Shown here: piece by piece, positions 56,370 to 64,000 of the stretch
Position numbering within the stretch: position 1 is the stretch's first letter
How the letters are laid out: each line of letters opens with the position of its first letter
Origin: Candidatus Legionella polyplacis
GTDB lineage: Bacteria; Pseudomonadota; Gammaproteobacteria; Legionellales; Legionellaceae
DNA: 64,000 nt
Assembly (NCBI RefSeq): GCF_037013735.1
Contig: NZ_CP135136.1
Coordinates: 248,001 to 312,000, forward strand
Direction: 5' to 3'
Program-made: the position numbers and the translations under genes
The notes under the pieces: model-generated
Database searches by the model: none
The model's input: only the letters and a program-made list of their open reading frames with translations
What the model was told of the DNA's origin: nothing

Positions 56370-58193
56370 ATGTACAAAATCAAACAAAAAAACAATAAAG
56401 AATACTTAATAATACCTATAGATCACTACAAAACTTTTAAAAATTTCATCAATCATTTAAACTCCTCTAAAGAGTGCTTAATTAAAATTAAAAACCATCA
56501 AAACTTACACAACACAAACAAAACAACTATAACAATTCTAATCATTATAAAAAATAATATTTACTATATACCAATAAACATGAATAAAAACAACCACGAA
56601 ACAAAATTAAACCAATATAAAATTTTAGATATATTAAAAATAATATTAGAAAATCCAAAAATAAATAAAATTGGATTTAATATAAAAAATGAATATAAAA
56701 TTCTAAAACAATTCAATATCAATTTAAATGGAAATCTTTTTGATATAACAATTGAATCTTTTATCATAAATAATTCCATTAATTCCAATAATTTACACGA
56801 TCTTTCAAATAGATATTTAAAATATGATTTATCAAAAAATGAATATAAAATTAAATGCATTTCAAAACCTACTTTTAACATCGAATTTGATTTAATAAAA
56901 CAAACTATCATCATCAATATGATTCATAAAAAATTATTTAAAATGTTAAATATTAAAGAAAAAAAAATATTACTGGACACTGAAATTCCAATCATAAAAA
57001 TACTTTCATCAATAGAAAACAAAGGAATCTTAATAAATAAAAAAATACTATTAAATCATAAAGATCTCTTAGAAAAACGTATATCTATAGTTAAAAAAAA
57101 AATTTTTTCTTTAACAAATAAACCATTCAATTTAAATTCTACTAAACAATTACAAGAAATTTTATTTAAAAACTTAAAAATCCCTGTACTAGAAAGGACA
57201 TCAAAAGGCAAACCATCTACATCAGAATCTGTATTAAAAAAAATATCTCATAAATATAAAATATCAAATTTAATACTAGAATATAGAACCTTATATAATA
57301 CTATTACAACATATATACAATCATTACTACAACATATACATCCAATCAAAAAGAAAATTCATACTAATTACAATCAAACAACAACTATTACCGGAAGATT
57401 ATCTTCAAACAAACCTAATTTACAAAATATTCCAATTAAAAAAGAACAAGCCAAAATGATTAGACAAGCATTTATCTCTCATAAAAAATTCACTCTTATA
57501 TCTGCAGATTATTCACAAATAGAATTACGTATTGCTGCATTTTTATCTAAAGAAAAAAAACTTATTCAAAACTTCAACAAAGGAATAGATATTCATACAT
57601 TAACAGCCAGCGAAATATTCTCTACAAAAATAAAAGAAATTACCTATGATCAACGTCAATATGCAAAAAAAATTAATTTTAGTTTACTTTATGGAATATC
57701 AGCATTTGGCTTATCAAAACAATTAAATACAGACCAAAAAAAAGCACAACAATATATTGAATCCTATTATAAAACATATCCTAAATTAAAAAAATACTTA
57801 AAAAGTACACAAAAAAAAGCTATAAAAAAAAAATATGTAAAAACATTATTTGGAAGACGTATATACTTGATAAACAACAAAAAAAAACTTATTAAAAACA
57901 CATCTTTAGAACGAACAGCAATTAATGCTCCTATACAAGGAACAGCATCAGATATTATGAAAAAAGCAATGATCTTAACTTATAACTGGTGTAAATCACA
58001 AAAATTTCCTATATGGATAATTATGCAAATACACGACGAATTAATTTTCGAAGTTTGTGACTCTCACTTAATTGAAGCAACTCACAAAATAAAGCTCATT
58101 ATGGAAAATGTTGTTACTAGCATAAACATTCCATTAAAAATAACAATTAACATAGGAAAAAATCTAAAAGACCTTAAACCATTATCTATATAA
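56370..58193 (+). CDS. polA: DNA polymerase I, Klenow-like part (inactive proofreading domain plus polymerase) as a separate protein
   Basis: A 607-residue protein matching the large fragment of Pol I. Polymerase motifs are intact: motif A ADYSQIELRIAAFLS (Asp380), motif B RQYAKKINFSLLYGISAFGL, and motif C MQIHDELIFEV (Asp556). The 3'-5' exonuclease fold is present by length, but its first metal site (FDTET in E. coli) reads LIKIKNHQNL and the last (YAAEDAD) reads TIIINMI, so proofreading is almost surely lost. There is no clear Shine-Dalgarno before ATG 56370. Joining it to the nuclease ORF needs a +1 shift with no homopolymer in the short window available, so true gene fission is likelier than slippage. 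Confidence 0.9.
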   Translation: MYKIKQKNNKEYLIIPIDHYKTFKNFINHLNSSKECLIKIKNHQNLHNTNKTTITILIIIKNNIYYIPINMNKNNHETKLNQYKILDILKIILENPKINKIGFNIKNEYKILKQFNINLNGNLFDITIESFIINNSINSNNLHDLSNRYLKYDLSKNEYKIKCISKPTFNIEFDLIKQTIIINMIHKKLFKMLNIKEKKILLDTEIPIIKILSSIENKGILINKKILLNHKDLLEKRISIVKKKIFSLTNKPFNLNSTKQLQEILFKNLKIPVLERTSKGKPSTSESVLKKISHKYKISNLILEYRTLYNTITTYIQSLLQHIHPIKKKIHTNYNQTTTITGRLSSNKPNLQNIPIKKEQAKMIRQAFISHKKFTLISADYSQIELRIAAFLSKEKKLIQNFNKGIDIHTLTASEIFSTKIKEITYDQRQYAKKINFSLLYGISAFGLSKQLNTDQKKAQQYIESYYKTYPKLKKYLKSTQKKAIKKKYVKTLFGRRIYLINNKKKLIKNTSLERTAINAPIQGTASDIMKKAMILTYNWCKSQKFPIWIIMQIHDELIFEVCDSHLIEATHKIKLIMENVVTSINIPLKITINIGKNLKDLKPLSI

Positions 58194-58311
58194 TAATAAA
58201 TAAAAATATTTTCCATAATAAAAAAATATTTTACAATACATAAAATATTATTAATCATCTACATAATGTATATTACATATATAAAAAACACTTTTACATT
58301 AAATTCATATT

Positions 58312-59277
58312 ATGAAATGGATCGCACAAGCACCATCTAATATTGCACTGATTAAATATATGGGGAAAAAAAATAAAATCAATAACTTACCTATAAATTC
58401 ATCATTATCTTATACTTTAAACCGTTTTAAAAGTACAGTTTTATTAGAATATAATAAAAAAATAAAACAAGATTTATGGAAACCGCTATCAATAACAAAA
58501 ACTAACCATACAAAAAATATTTTTTTACTATCTATATCAGAACAAAAACGTTTTTTAAAACATTTATCTAGGATAAAATCATATTTTAACTATAAAGGAT
58601 CATTTATTGTTCAATCAAACAATAATTTTCCGATAAGTGCTGGCATATCAAGTTCTGCATCAAGTTTTGCAGCATTAACTAAATGTGCAATATTAGCAAT
58701 CAGTACAATTAAGCAGTGTCCTATCCCATCAATTACAAAACAAGCTAACATAAGCAGAATGGCATCAGGATCATCTTGCAGATCATTTTTTTCTCCATGG
58801 ACACTATGGAAAAAAAATAATTTGGTTTTATCACCAAAAATAAATTATAATAATCTAAAACATCAAATTATTCTCATTGATAAAAAAAAAAAATACATAT
58901 CATCAACCCAAGCACATAATTTAATAGAAACTAGTACCTATTTTAAAACACGACACAAAAGAGCAAATAATAACCTAAAAAAATTATTTAAAGCCATCAA
59001 ATATAAACATTGGAAAAATATTTATAAAATATGTTGGGAAGAATTTTTTGATCTACATAGATTATTTATAACTAGTAAACCATCTTTTTCCTATATAAAT
59101 CAAAAAACAGAAAATGCACTTTTAATGTTAAAAGAATTATGGAAAGTAAAAAAAGACGGACCTATCATAACGATGGATGCAGGTCCAAATATACACCTAT
59201 TATATAGAAATGACCAAACAAAATTAGCTTTAAATTTTAAAAATTACTGTATAAAACAAAATTATGACATACTTTAA
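58312..59277 (+). CDS. mvaD: Diphosphomevalonate decarboxylase
   Basis: A 321-residue GHMP-family enzyme that makes isopentenyl diphosphate from mevalonate diphosphate. It starts WIAQAPSNIALIKYMGK, has the phosphate loop FPISAGISSSASSFAAL, RMASGSSCRSFFSPW, and the catalytic Asp in ITMDAGPNIHLLY. All are typical of MvaD. Its end overlaps mvk by 14 bases. Most Gammaproteobacteria use the MEP route; Legionella and Coxiella are among those with a mevalonate route (known). Confidence 0.95.
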   Translation: MKWIAQAPSNIALIKYMGKKNKINNLPINSSLSYTLNRFKSTVLLEYNKKIKQDLWKPLSITKTNHTKNIFLLSISEQKRFLKHLSRIKSYFNYKGSFIVQSNNNFPISAGISSSASSFAALTKCAILAISTIKQCPIPSITKQANISRMASGSSCRSFFSPWTLWKKNNLVLSPKINYNNLKHQIILIDKKKKYISSTQAHNLIETSTYFKTRHKRANNNLKKLFKAIKYKHWKNIYKICWEEFFDLHRLFITSKPSFSYINQKTENALLMLKELWKVKKDGPIITMDAGPNIHLLYRNDQTKLALNFKNYCIKQNYDIL

Positions 59278-60160
59278 TGATATTAAAATTATTGCTCATG
59301 GAAAATGGATATTAACTGGAGAACATTCAGTATTAAGAGGATATGGAGCTATAGTTTATCCTATAAAAAGTAAAATACTTTATTTAAAATATAAAAATAT
59401 CAATTCTAACACATTACATATATCCTGTAATAATAACAATATAAAAACAAATATATCTAAAATCTTTCGAAAAACACTTAAATATGGACTAAAATTAATA
59501 GAAAAAAAAACAAATAACTTTAATGGCTATATAAATATATATAACAATATTCCAATGGGAATGGGAATGGGCTCATCTGCTGCTATTTCATTTGTAATAG
59601 CAAAATTACTTACTAGAGTATATAATTTACAACCAGAATTAATTTATCCTTTTGCAAAAAAAATAGAGATGCGTTTTCATAAAAAAAGTAGTGGAATTGA
59701 TATCATTGGAGTCTCATCAAAAATAGGTACTTATTTTAAAAATGGAACAAATAAAATAATTAATCAAACTTGGAAACCAAAATGGTTTTTATCTTCCTGT
59801 GGAAAAACAAGTAAAACCTCTTTTTGCATTAATAAAGTTAATAATTTATGGAAAAAAAATAAAAAAAAAGCTAAAAGAATTGATATAGAAATGAAAAATA
59901 GCGTAACAAAAGCTATTTTTTCTTTAGAAAAAAAAGACCCAAAAAATTCTATTTATTATTTAGCTCAATCTATACAACAGGCACATAACTGCTTTAAAGA
60001 ATGGGGTTTAATTAATATACATCTTAAAAAACACATAAACTTATTACTAAATTTAGGTGCTATTACAGCAAAACCTACAGGATCAGGACTTGGTGGGTAT
60101 GTAATTAGTCTATGGAAACAATCTCCACCAACAACATCAATTAAATTAATTCCTATATAA
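59264..60160 (+). CDS. mvk: Mevalonate kinase (GHMP kinase)
   Basis: A 298-residue GHMP kinase. It has IIAHGKWILTGEHSVLRGYG near the start, the ATP loop IPMGMGMGSSAAISF, KKSSGIDIIGVSS with the likely catalytic Asp, and the C-terminal AKPTGSGLGGYVISLW. GEHSVLRG and the pairing with mvaD favour mevalonate kinase over phosphomevalonate kinase, though the latter cannot be fully excluded. The start overlaps mvaD by 14 bases, so both are coupled. The third kinase of the pathway is not in the window. Confidence 0.85.
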   Translation: MTYFNDIKIIAHGKWILTGEHSVLRGYGAIVYPIKSKILYLKYKNINSNTLHISCNNNNIKTNISKIFRKTLKYGLKLIEKKTNNFNGYINIYNNIPMGMGMGSSAAISFVIAKLLTRVYNLQPELIYPFAKKIEMRFHKKSSGIDIIGVSSKIGTYFKNGTNKIINQTWKPKWFLSSCGKTSKTSFCINKVNNLWKKNKKKAKRIDIEMKNSVTKAIFSLEKKDPKNSIYYLAQSIQQAHNCFKEWGLINIHLKKHINLLLNLGAITAKPTGSGLGGYVISLWKQSPPTTSIKLIPI

Positions 60161-60300
60161 AATATATATACATTGTTTTATAAACAATAAAATTTAAAAT
60201 AAACAACTCTCTTACTAAAAATAAATATAATATATGTACTACGTACATAAACTTACATTTCATTTTTTACTAATTCTTGCAATATTTATTTAAAAATATC

Positions 60301-60759
60301 TTATCTACCAGTACTTCCAAATCCATGATCAGATCTCTTACTTTTTTTAAAAGAACTTACAATATTAAATTTTACTTTTTTAATTGATATAAATACTAAC
60401 TGAGCAATTCTCTCTCCAGGATTAATTAAATAATTACTTCCACCTCTGTTCCAACAAGAAATTTTTATCTCTCCTTGATAATCTGAATCAATTAATCCAA
60501 CTAAATTTCCTAATACTATCCCATTATTATGGCCCAAACCAGATCTAGGCAAAATGATCCCAGCAATATTTCTATATTTAATATATATAGCAATTCCAGT
60601 TTCTAATAAAATAGTACTATTAGGATGTATACAAACAGGACTATCAATACATACTCTTAAATCTAATCCAGAAGAACCTAAAGTAGCATATCTAGGAATT
60701 ATATCATCAATGTATACTTTTTTTTTGATTATTTTAATTTCAATTAACTTATCTTTCAT
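60301..60759 (-). CDS. dut: Deoxyuridine 5'-triphosphate nucleotidohydrolase (dUTPase)
   Basis: A complete 152-residue trimeric dUTPase that keeps uracil out of DNA and supplies dUMP. The five motifs are visible, including SSGLDLRVC, PRSGLGHNNGIVLGN, GLIDSDYQGEI, RIAQLVFI and the C-terminal arm RSDHGFGSTGR. It is divergent from the nuclease gene and convergent with mvk. Confidence 0.96.
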   Translation of the reverse strand: MKDKLIEIKIIKKKVYIDDIIPRYATLGSSGLDLRVCIDSPVCIHPNSTILLETGIAIYIKYRNIAGIILPRSGLGHNNGIVLGNLVGLIDSDYQGEIKISCWNRGGSNYLINPGERIAQLVFISIKKVKFNIVSSFKKSKRSDHGFGSTGR

Positions 60760-61045
60760 ATATAAATATTTAATAAATTACTATATATATTATTTTATAA
60801 TATATAAAAAAATATATTTCTACTTTATACTTTACAAAATAAAATTTTTTATTTAAAATAAAAAATTCCAATAAACATTTTATAAACAAATAAATCTCTA
60901 TAAAATGAAATTATAAATTTTCCCATACCAATCTTTTTTTTATAAATAAAATAAAGATATAAAGTTATCTAATAAATCTACCATAGCTCTCATCTATTAA
61001 AAATAATAATATATTAATCTTATAACAAAATTATATATAAATAAA

Positions 61046-63595
61046 ATGAATTTTTTATATAAAAAAAAAATACTTTTTGAATTAATGAAAAAATCCGCTA
61101 TAGTAATAGTTCCAAATTTCATAATCAAAAAAGAATTATTATTAGAATATTTTTATAAAAAAGCGAAAAAAAAAATAGCTATAAAAAAACCCAATTGTTT
61201 TTCATATTCTGAGTTTTTAAGATACACTTTTAAAAATATCATAAATCAGCATCCTCAATATAACCATCCTAATATACTAGAAAATTTTCAAATACGCTTC
61301 CTATGGAGACAAATTTTATCTAAAAAAAAAATTAACGAAAGTATACTTCTATCTATTGAAAAAGGATGGAAGCAATGTAATGCATGGAATATAAATTATA
61401 AACATCCTAATTTTTCATTAACAAAAAAAACAAAAGAATTCCAACATTGGATTTCCCAATTAAAAAAAAAGTTATTTAAATTAAATTCTATAAGTGAAAC
61501 AGAAATAGCTAACTATATATTAAACTGGAAATTTAAATTAAATTCAAAAATTATAATATGGTTATACTTTGACTATTACACATATCAACAAAAAAAAATA
61601 CAAAAATCAATGATCAAACAACAATATATAATAAAACATTTTGATGTTGTTACTAAACATGATTCGTTTTCTAAAATATCAAAATCACACATTTTTTTAT
61701 GTAAAAATTTAAATGAGAAAGAAGAAAATAAAAAAATCCTTCAATGGGCAAAAAAACAATCACAACAAAATAATAATATTGGCATAATCATTCCTGAATT
61801 AAAAAAACAATCAAAAAATATTAAACGAAACTTACAACAAAATTTCATCAAAAATTTTGAAATTTTTTCAGAAAACTTATTAGAAAATTATCCAATAATT
61901 TCTCATGCACTAACATGGATCAATATTGATAAAAAAAAAATGACCAACGAAGAATATTATTTATTATTACAATCCCCCTACTTAATAGGATCAAAAAGTG
62001 AAATGTTACCTAGAATAGAACTAATGCAAAACAGTTTTTTCCTTGAAGAAAAAAAAAATAATTACAATTTTTTTTGTAAAAAAATTTCTAAAAAATCACC
62101 AAAACTTAGTTATGCATTAAAAACAATTACAACATATCCACAAAAAACATCTCCAAAACAATGGATAATAATTTTTAAAAAACGTCTTAAAAATTTAGGA
62201 TTTCCAGGAGAATATCCTCTCACCAAGAATAATTATCAATGCTATCAATATTTACTAGCAACATTGGATAAATTAAGACAATATAAATTACTTATTTCAA
62301 ATATGAATAAAAATCAAGCAATTACAGCATTAAAAGATTTAATAGAATTTAACTCTTTGCTATTAAACAAATATACTAATATTAAAATATTAAATCCACT
62401 TAAAACATCAGGAACCTTTATGAAAGAGATATGGATTAAAAATATGGATACACAATATCATTACAAAATTTTTAATCTCTCTTCGTTTATACCAAATAAC
62501 TTAAAAAAAAAAATAATATTCTACAATTATAAAAAATCCTTAAATATAATAAAAAAAAATATAATACGTTTACGAAAAAATAAATCGAATATTATTATTA
62601 GTTATTCCAAATACAATAATGCAGGACAATTACAAATTGTAAATTCAATCATTAAAAACCTAAAAAATATCTATCCAATATTTTTAAACACAAATAAACA
62701 AAAAAATAATAAGTTAATAAATTTTTCTGAAAATTATCGAATATCATTTAAAAAAAATAATATATTAACAGATGGAATTAACGTATTAAACAATTTTATT
62801 CAATGTCCATTTAAAGCACTATCTTTTTATCATTTGAATATAAAAAAACAATTTTATCAATTCTCAGAAGAAATAATTAATAAAGAAAAAGGAATTCTTC
62901 TTCATAAAACAATGGAAATACTGTGGAAATACTTAAAAAACCAACATAATTTATTAAAATTTAATAAAAAAACAATAAAATACCTAATAAATTTATCTAT
63001 TAAAAATAGTATCAACCTATTACAAAAAAAATTTTTATTTCTATTAAATCCATTAGTAAAAAAAAATGAAATAACACGATTAAAACAAATAATAAAATTA
63101 TCTCTAAAATGGGAAAAAAAAAGAGAACCTTTTAAAATAAAATATCTAGAAAACAAACATCTTATTCACATAAACAACATTAATTTTTATATCAGAACTG
63201 ATAGAATTGACGAAGATAAAAACAAAAAATTATGGATTATTGATTATAAAAGTAATTTACCAAAAAACTTTCTACATGAAAATACAAACAACATAATAAA
63301 TAACTTACAATTATCATTATTTACCTTGTTAAAAAATAATATTAGTATTATATTATTTCAAAAATTAAAAACTAATTCTTTTTCATACAAAGGAATTAGT
63401 TTTAATAAAAATCTACCAAATTCTTGCAATAATCTAATTATAAAAAATAATTTACACTATTATCAAAAAAAATATTACAATCAAATTGTCAACCTTTTAA
63501 ATAATTTTAATAAAGGACACTATCCACCAAATCCTCATACACCATCTATTTGTAATAAATGTAAATATAAAATTCTTTGTAGAAAAAATATATAA
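61046..63595 (+). CDS. AddB/RecB-like PD-(D/E)XK nuclease (probable DNA repair protein)
   Basis: An 849-residue protein resembling the family of probable DNA repair nucleases (TIGR03623-like, from memory) related to AddB. The N-terminal part has a degenerate helicase-like fold. The C-terminal nuclease domain shows EKGILLHKTMEILW, RTDRIDEDKNKKLWIIDYKSN with the catalytic Asp733 and Lys735, then LQLSLFTLL. Four cysteines fit the AddB Fe-S clasp: one in FIQCPFKAL (about residue 586) and three in CNKCKYKILC at the end. An AddA/UvrD-like helicase partner often sits next door, but here fabF follows. Confidence 0.8.
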   Translation: MNFLYKKKILFELMKKSAIVIVPNFIIKKELLLEYFYKKAKKKIAIKKPNCFSYSEFLRYTFKNIINQHPQYNHPNILENFQIRFLWRQILSKKKINESILLSIEKGWKQCNAWNINYKHPNFSLTKKTKEFQHWISQLKKKLFKLNSISETEIANYILNWKFKLNSKIIIWLYFDYYTYQQKKIQKSMIKQQYIIKHFDVVTKHDSFSKISKSHIFLCKNLNEKEENKKILQWAKKQSQQNNNIGIIIPELKKQSKNIKRNLQQNFIKNFEIFSENLLENYPIISHALTWINIDKKKMTNEEYYLLLQSPYLIGSKSEMLPRIELMQNSFFLEEKKNNYNFFCKKISKKSPKLSYALKTITTYPQKTSPKQWIIIFKKRLKNLGFPGEYPLTKNNYQCYQYLLATLDKLRQYKLLISNMNKNQAITALKDLIEFNSLLLNKYTNIKILNPLKTSGTFMKEIWIKNMDTQYHYKIFNLSSFIPNNLKKKIIFYNYKKSLNIIKKNIIRLRKNKSNIIISYSKYNNAGQLQIVNSIIKNLKNIYPIFLNTNKQKNNKLINFSENYRISFKKNNILTDGINVLNNFIQCPFKALSFYHLNIKKQFYQFSEEIINKEKGILLHKTMEILWKYLKNQHNLLKFNKKTIKYLINLSIKNSINLLQKKFLFLLNPLVKKNEITRLKQIIKLSLKWEKKREPFKIKYLENKHLIHINNINFYIRTDRIDEDKNKKLWIIDYKSNLPKNFLHENTNNIINNLQLSLFTLLKNNISIILFQKLKTNSFSYKGISFNKNLPNSCNNLIIKNNLHYYQKKYYNQIVNLLNNFNKGHYPPNPHTPSICNKCKYKILCRKNI

Positions 63596-63790
63596 AATAT
63601 TTATTTTACCATTCATATATAAAATTTAATTATGTTTAATTAAAATTAATATCATATATACTTAACTATTCTCACAACGTAAAACCAAAATCTATTGTAA
63701 AATAAAATCAAATATTAATTAACAATCAATCACTGATATGTTTATAAAATAAAATATTTCACTTCAAAACTAATCAAAAATATAATAATA

Positions 63791-64000
63791 ATGAAAAAAA
63801 GAGTAGTTGTAACAGGAATGGAAATAATTTCCTCCATTGGAATTGGAATCGAATCATTTTGGAAATCCGCAATAAAAGGAAAAAGTGGAATAAATCGCAT
63901 TAAAAATTATAATCCAACTCCATATCCAACACAAATTGCTGGAGAAATACAAGATTTACCTATAATAGATATTCCAAAATTCAAAAATAAAAATTATTAC
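63791..64000 (+). CDS. fabF: 3-oxoacyl-[acyl-carrier-protein] synthase II, 5' part, cut by the window edge
   Basis: The first 70 codons of a condensing enzyme of fatty-acid elongation. The N-terminus KKRVVVTGMEIISSIGIGIESFW and GKSGINRIKNYNP are typical of FabF/FabB; the form suggests FabF. The frame is open to the last base. The active-site Cys and two His lie beyond the window, so the exact subtype is not settled. Confidence 0.85.
   Translation, partial: MKKRVVVTGMEIISSIGIGIESFWKSAIKGKSGINRIKNYNPTPYPTQIAGEIQDLPIIDIPKFKNKNYY

Noticed and set aside
1-64000. CRISPR arrays, insertion sequences, prophage or toxin-antitoxin genes
   Set aside because: I looked for regularly spaced repeats, transposase or integrase motifs and small paired ORFs and found none.

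Overview
The window looks like a piece of the chromosome of a strongly reduced, very AT-rich bacterial symbiont from the Gammaproteobacteria. By eye only about one base in four or five is G or C, and lysine, asparagine and isoleucine dominate the proteins. Gene content and order point to Legionellales (inference): tRNAs-tig-clpP-clpX-lon-hupB, sufBCDS with sufU and a SufT-like gene, an aa3 oxidase whose subunit II carries a cytochrome c domain, YqhA, mevalonate-pathway genes, and an AddB-like nuclease. A louse symbiont of the Candidatus Legionella polyplacis type would fit. I see no transposons, phage genes, CRISPR arrays, toxin or secretion systems. Almost everything is housekeeping.

Layout. 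1-8.0 kb: 3' end of fabI, then a minus-strand block of tRNA-Asp, tRNA-Val, hupB, lon, clpX, clpP, tig and four tRNAs (Leu, His, Arg, Pro). 8.4-12.4 kb: accBC, then mdh and epmA. 12.4-18.0 kb: the complete SUF iron-sulfur operon. 18.3-31.1 kb: greA, pepA, murJ, rpsT, a BioC-like methyltransferase, prfA-prmC (prmC frameshifted), dksA, pit, rpoH, ftsY, rsmD. 31.4-39.5 kb: yqhA, nth-rsxB-metG, mnmG, orn-cca. 39.8-45.9 kb: respiratory block of a triheme cytochrome c and coxB-coxA-ctaG-coxC. 46-55 kb: coq7, ppa, an amino-acid permease, tRNA-Asn and ubiquinone genes ubiH, a ubiI-like gene (frameshifted near its start), ubiE and ubiB. 55.5-60.2 kb: DNA polymerase I split into two ORFs, then mvaD and mvk. 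60.3 kb to the end: dut, an AddB-like nuclease, and the 5' end of fabF.

Together the genes describe an aerobic cell. It makes ubiquinone and feeds it to a cytochrome oxidase, builds Fe-S clusters through SUF, and makes fatty acids (accBC, fabI, fabF). It appears to make isoprenoids from mevalonate, keeps protein quality control (Lon, ClpXP, trigger factor, RpoH) and retains some DNA repair.

The most interesting signals are signs of gene decay and possible rescue. Two conserved genes (prmC, ubiI-like) are each broken by one extra A inside a run of 10-11 A but are otherwise intact, which suggests transcriptional slippage. polA is split cleanly at a domain boundary. Several enzymes have lost a secondary active site: the Pol I proofreading site and the Cca HD motif. 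Some operons have lost inner genes (ftsEX, ubiJ).
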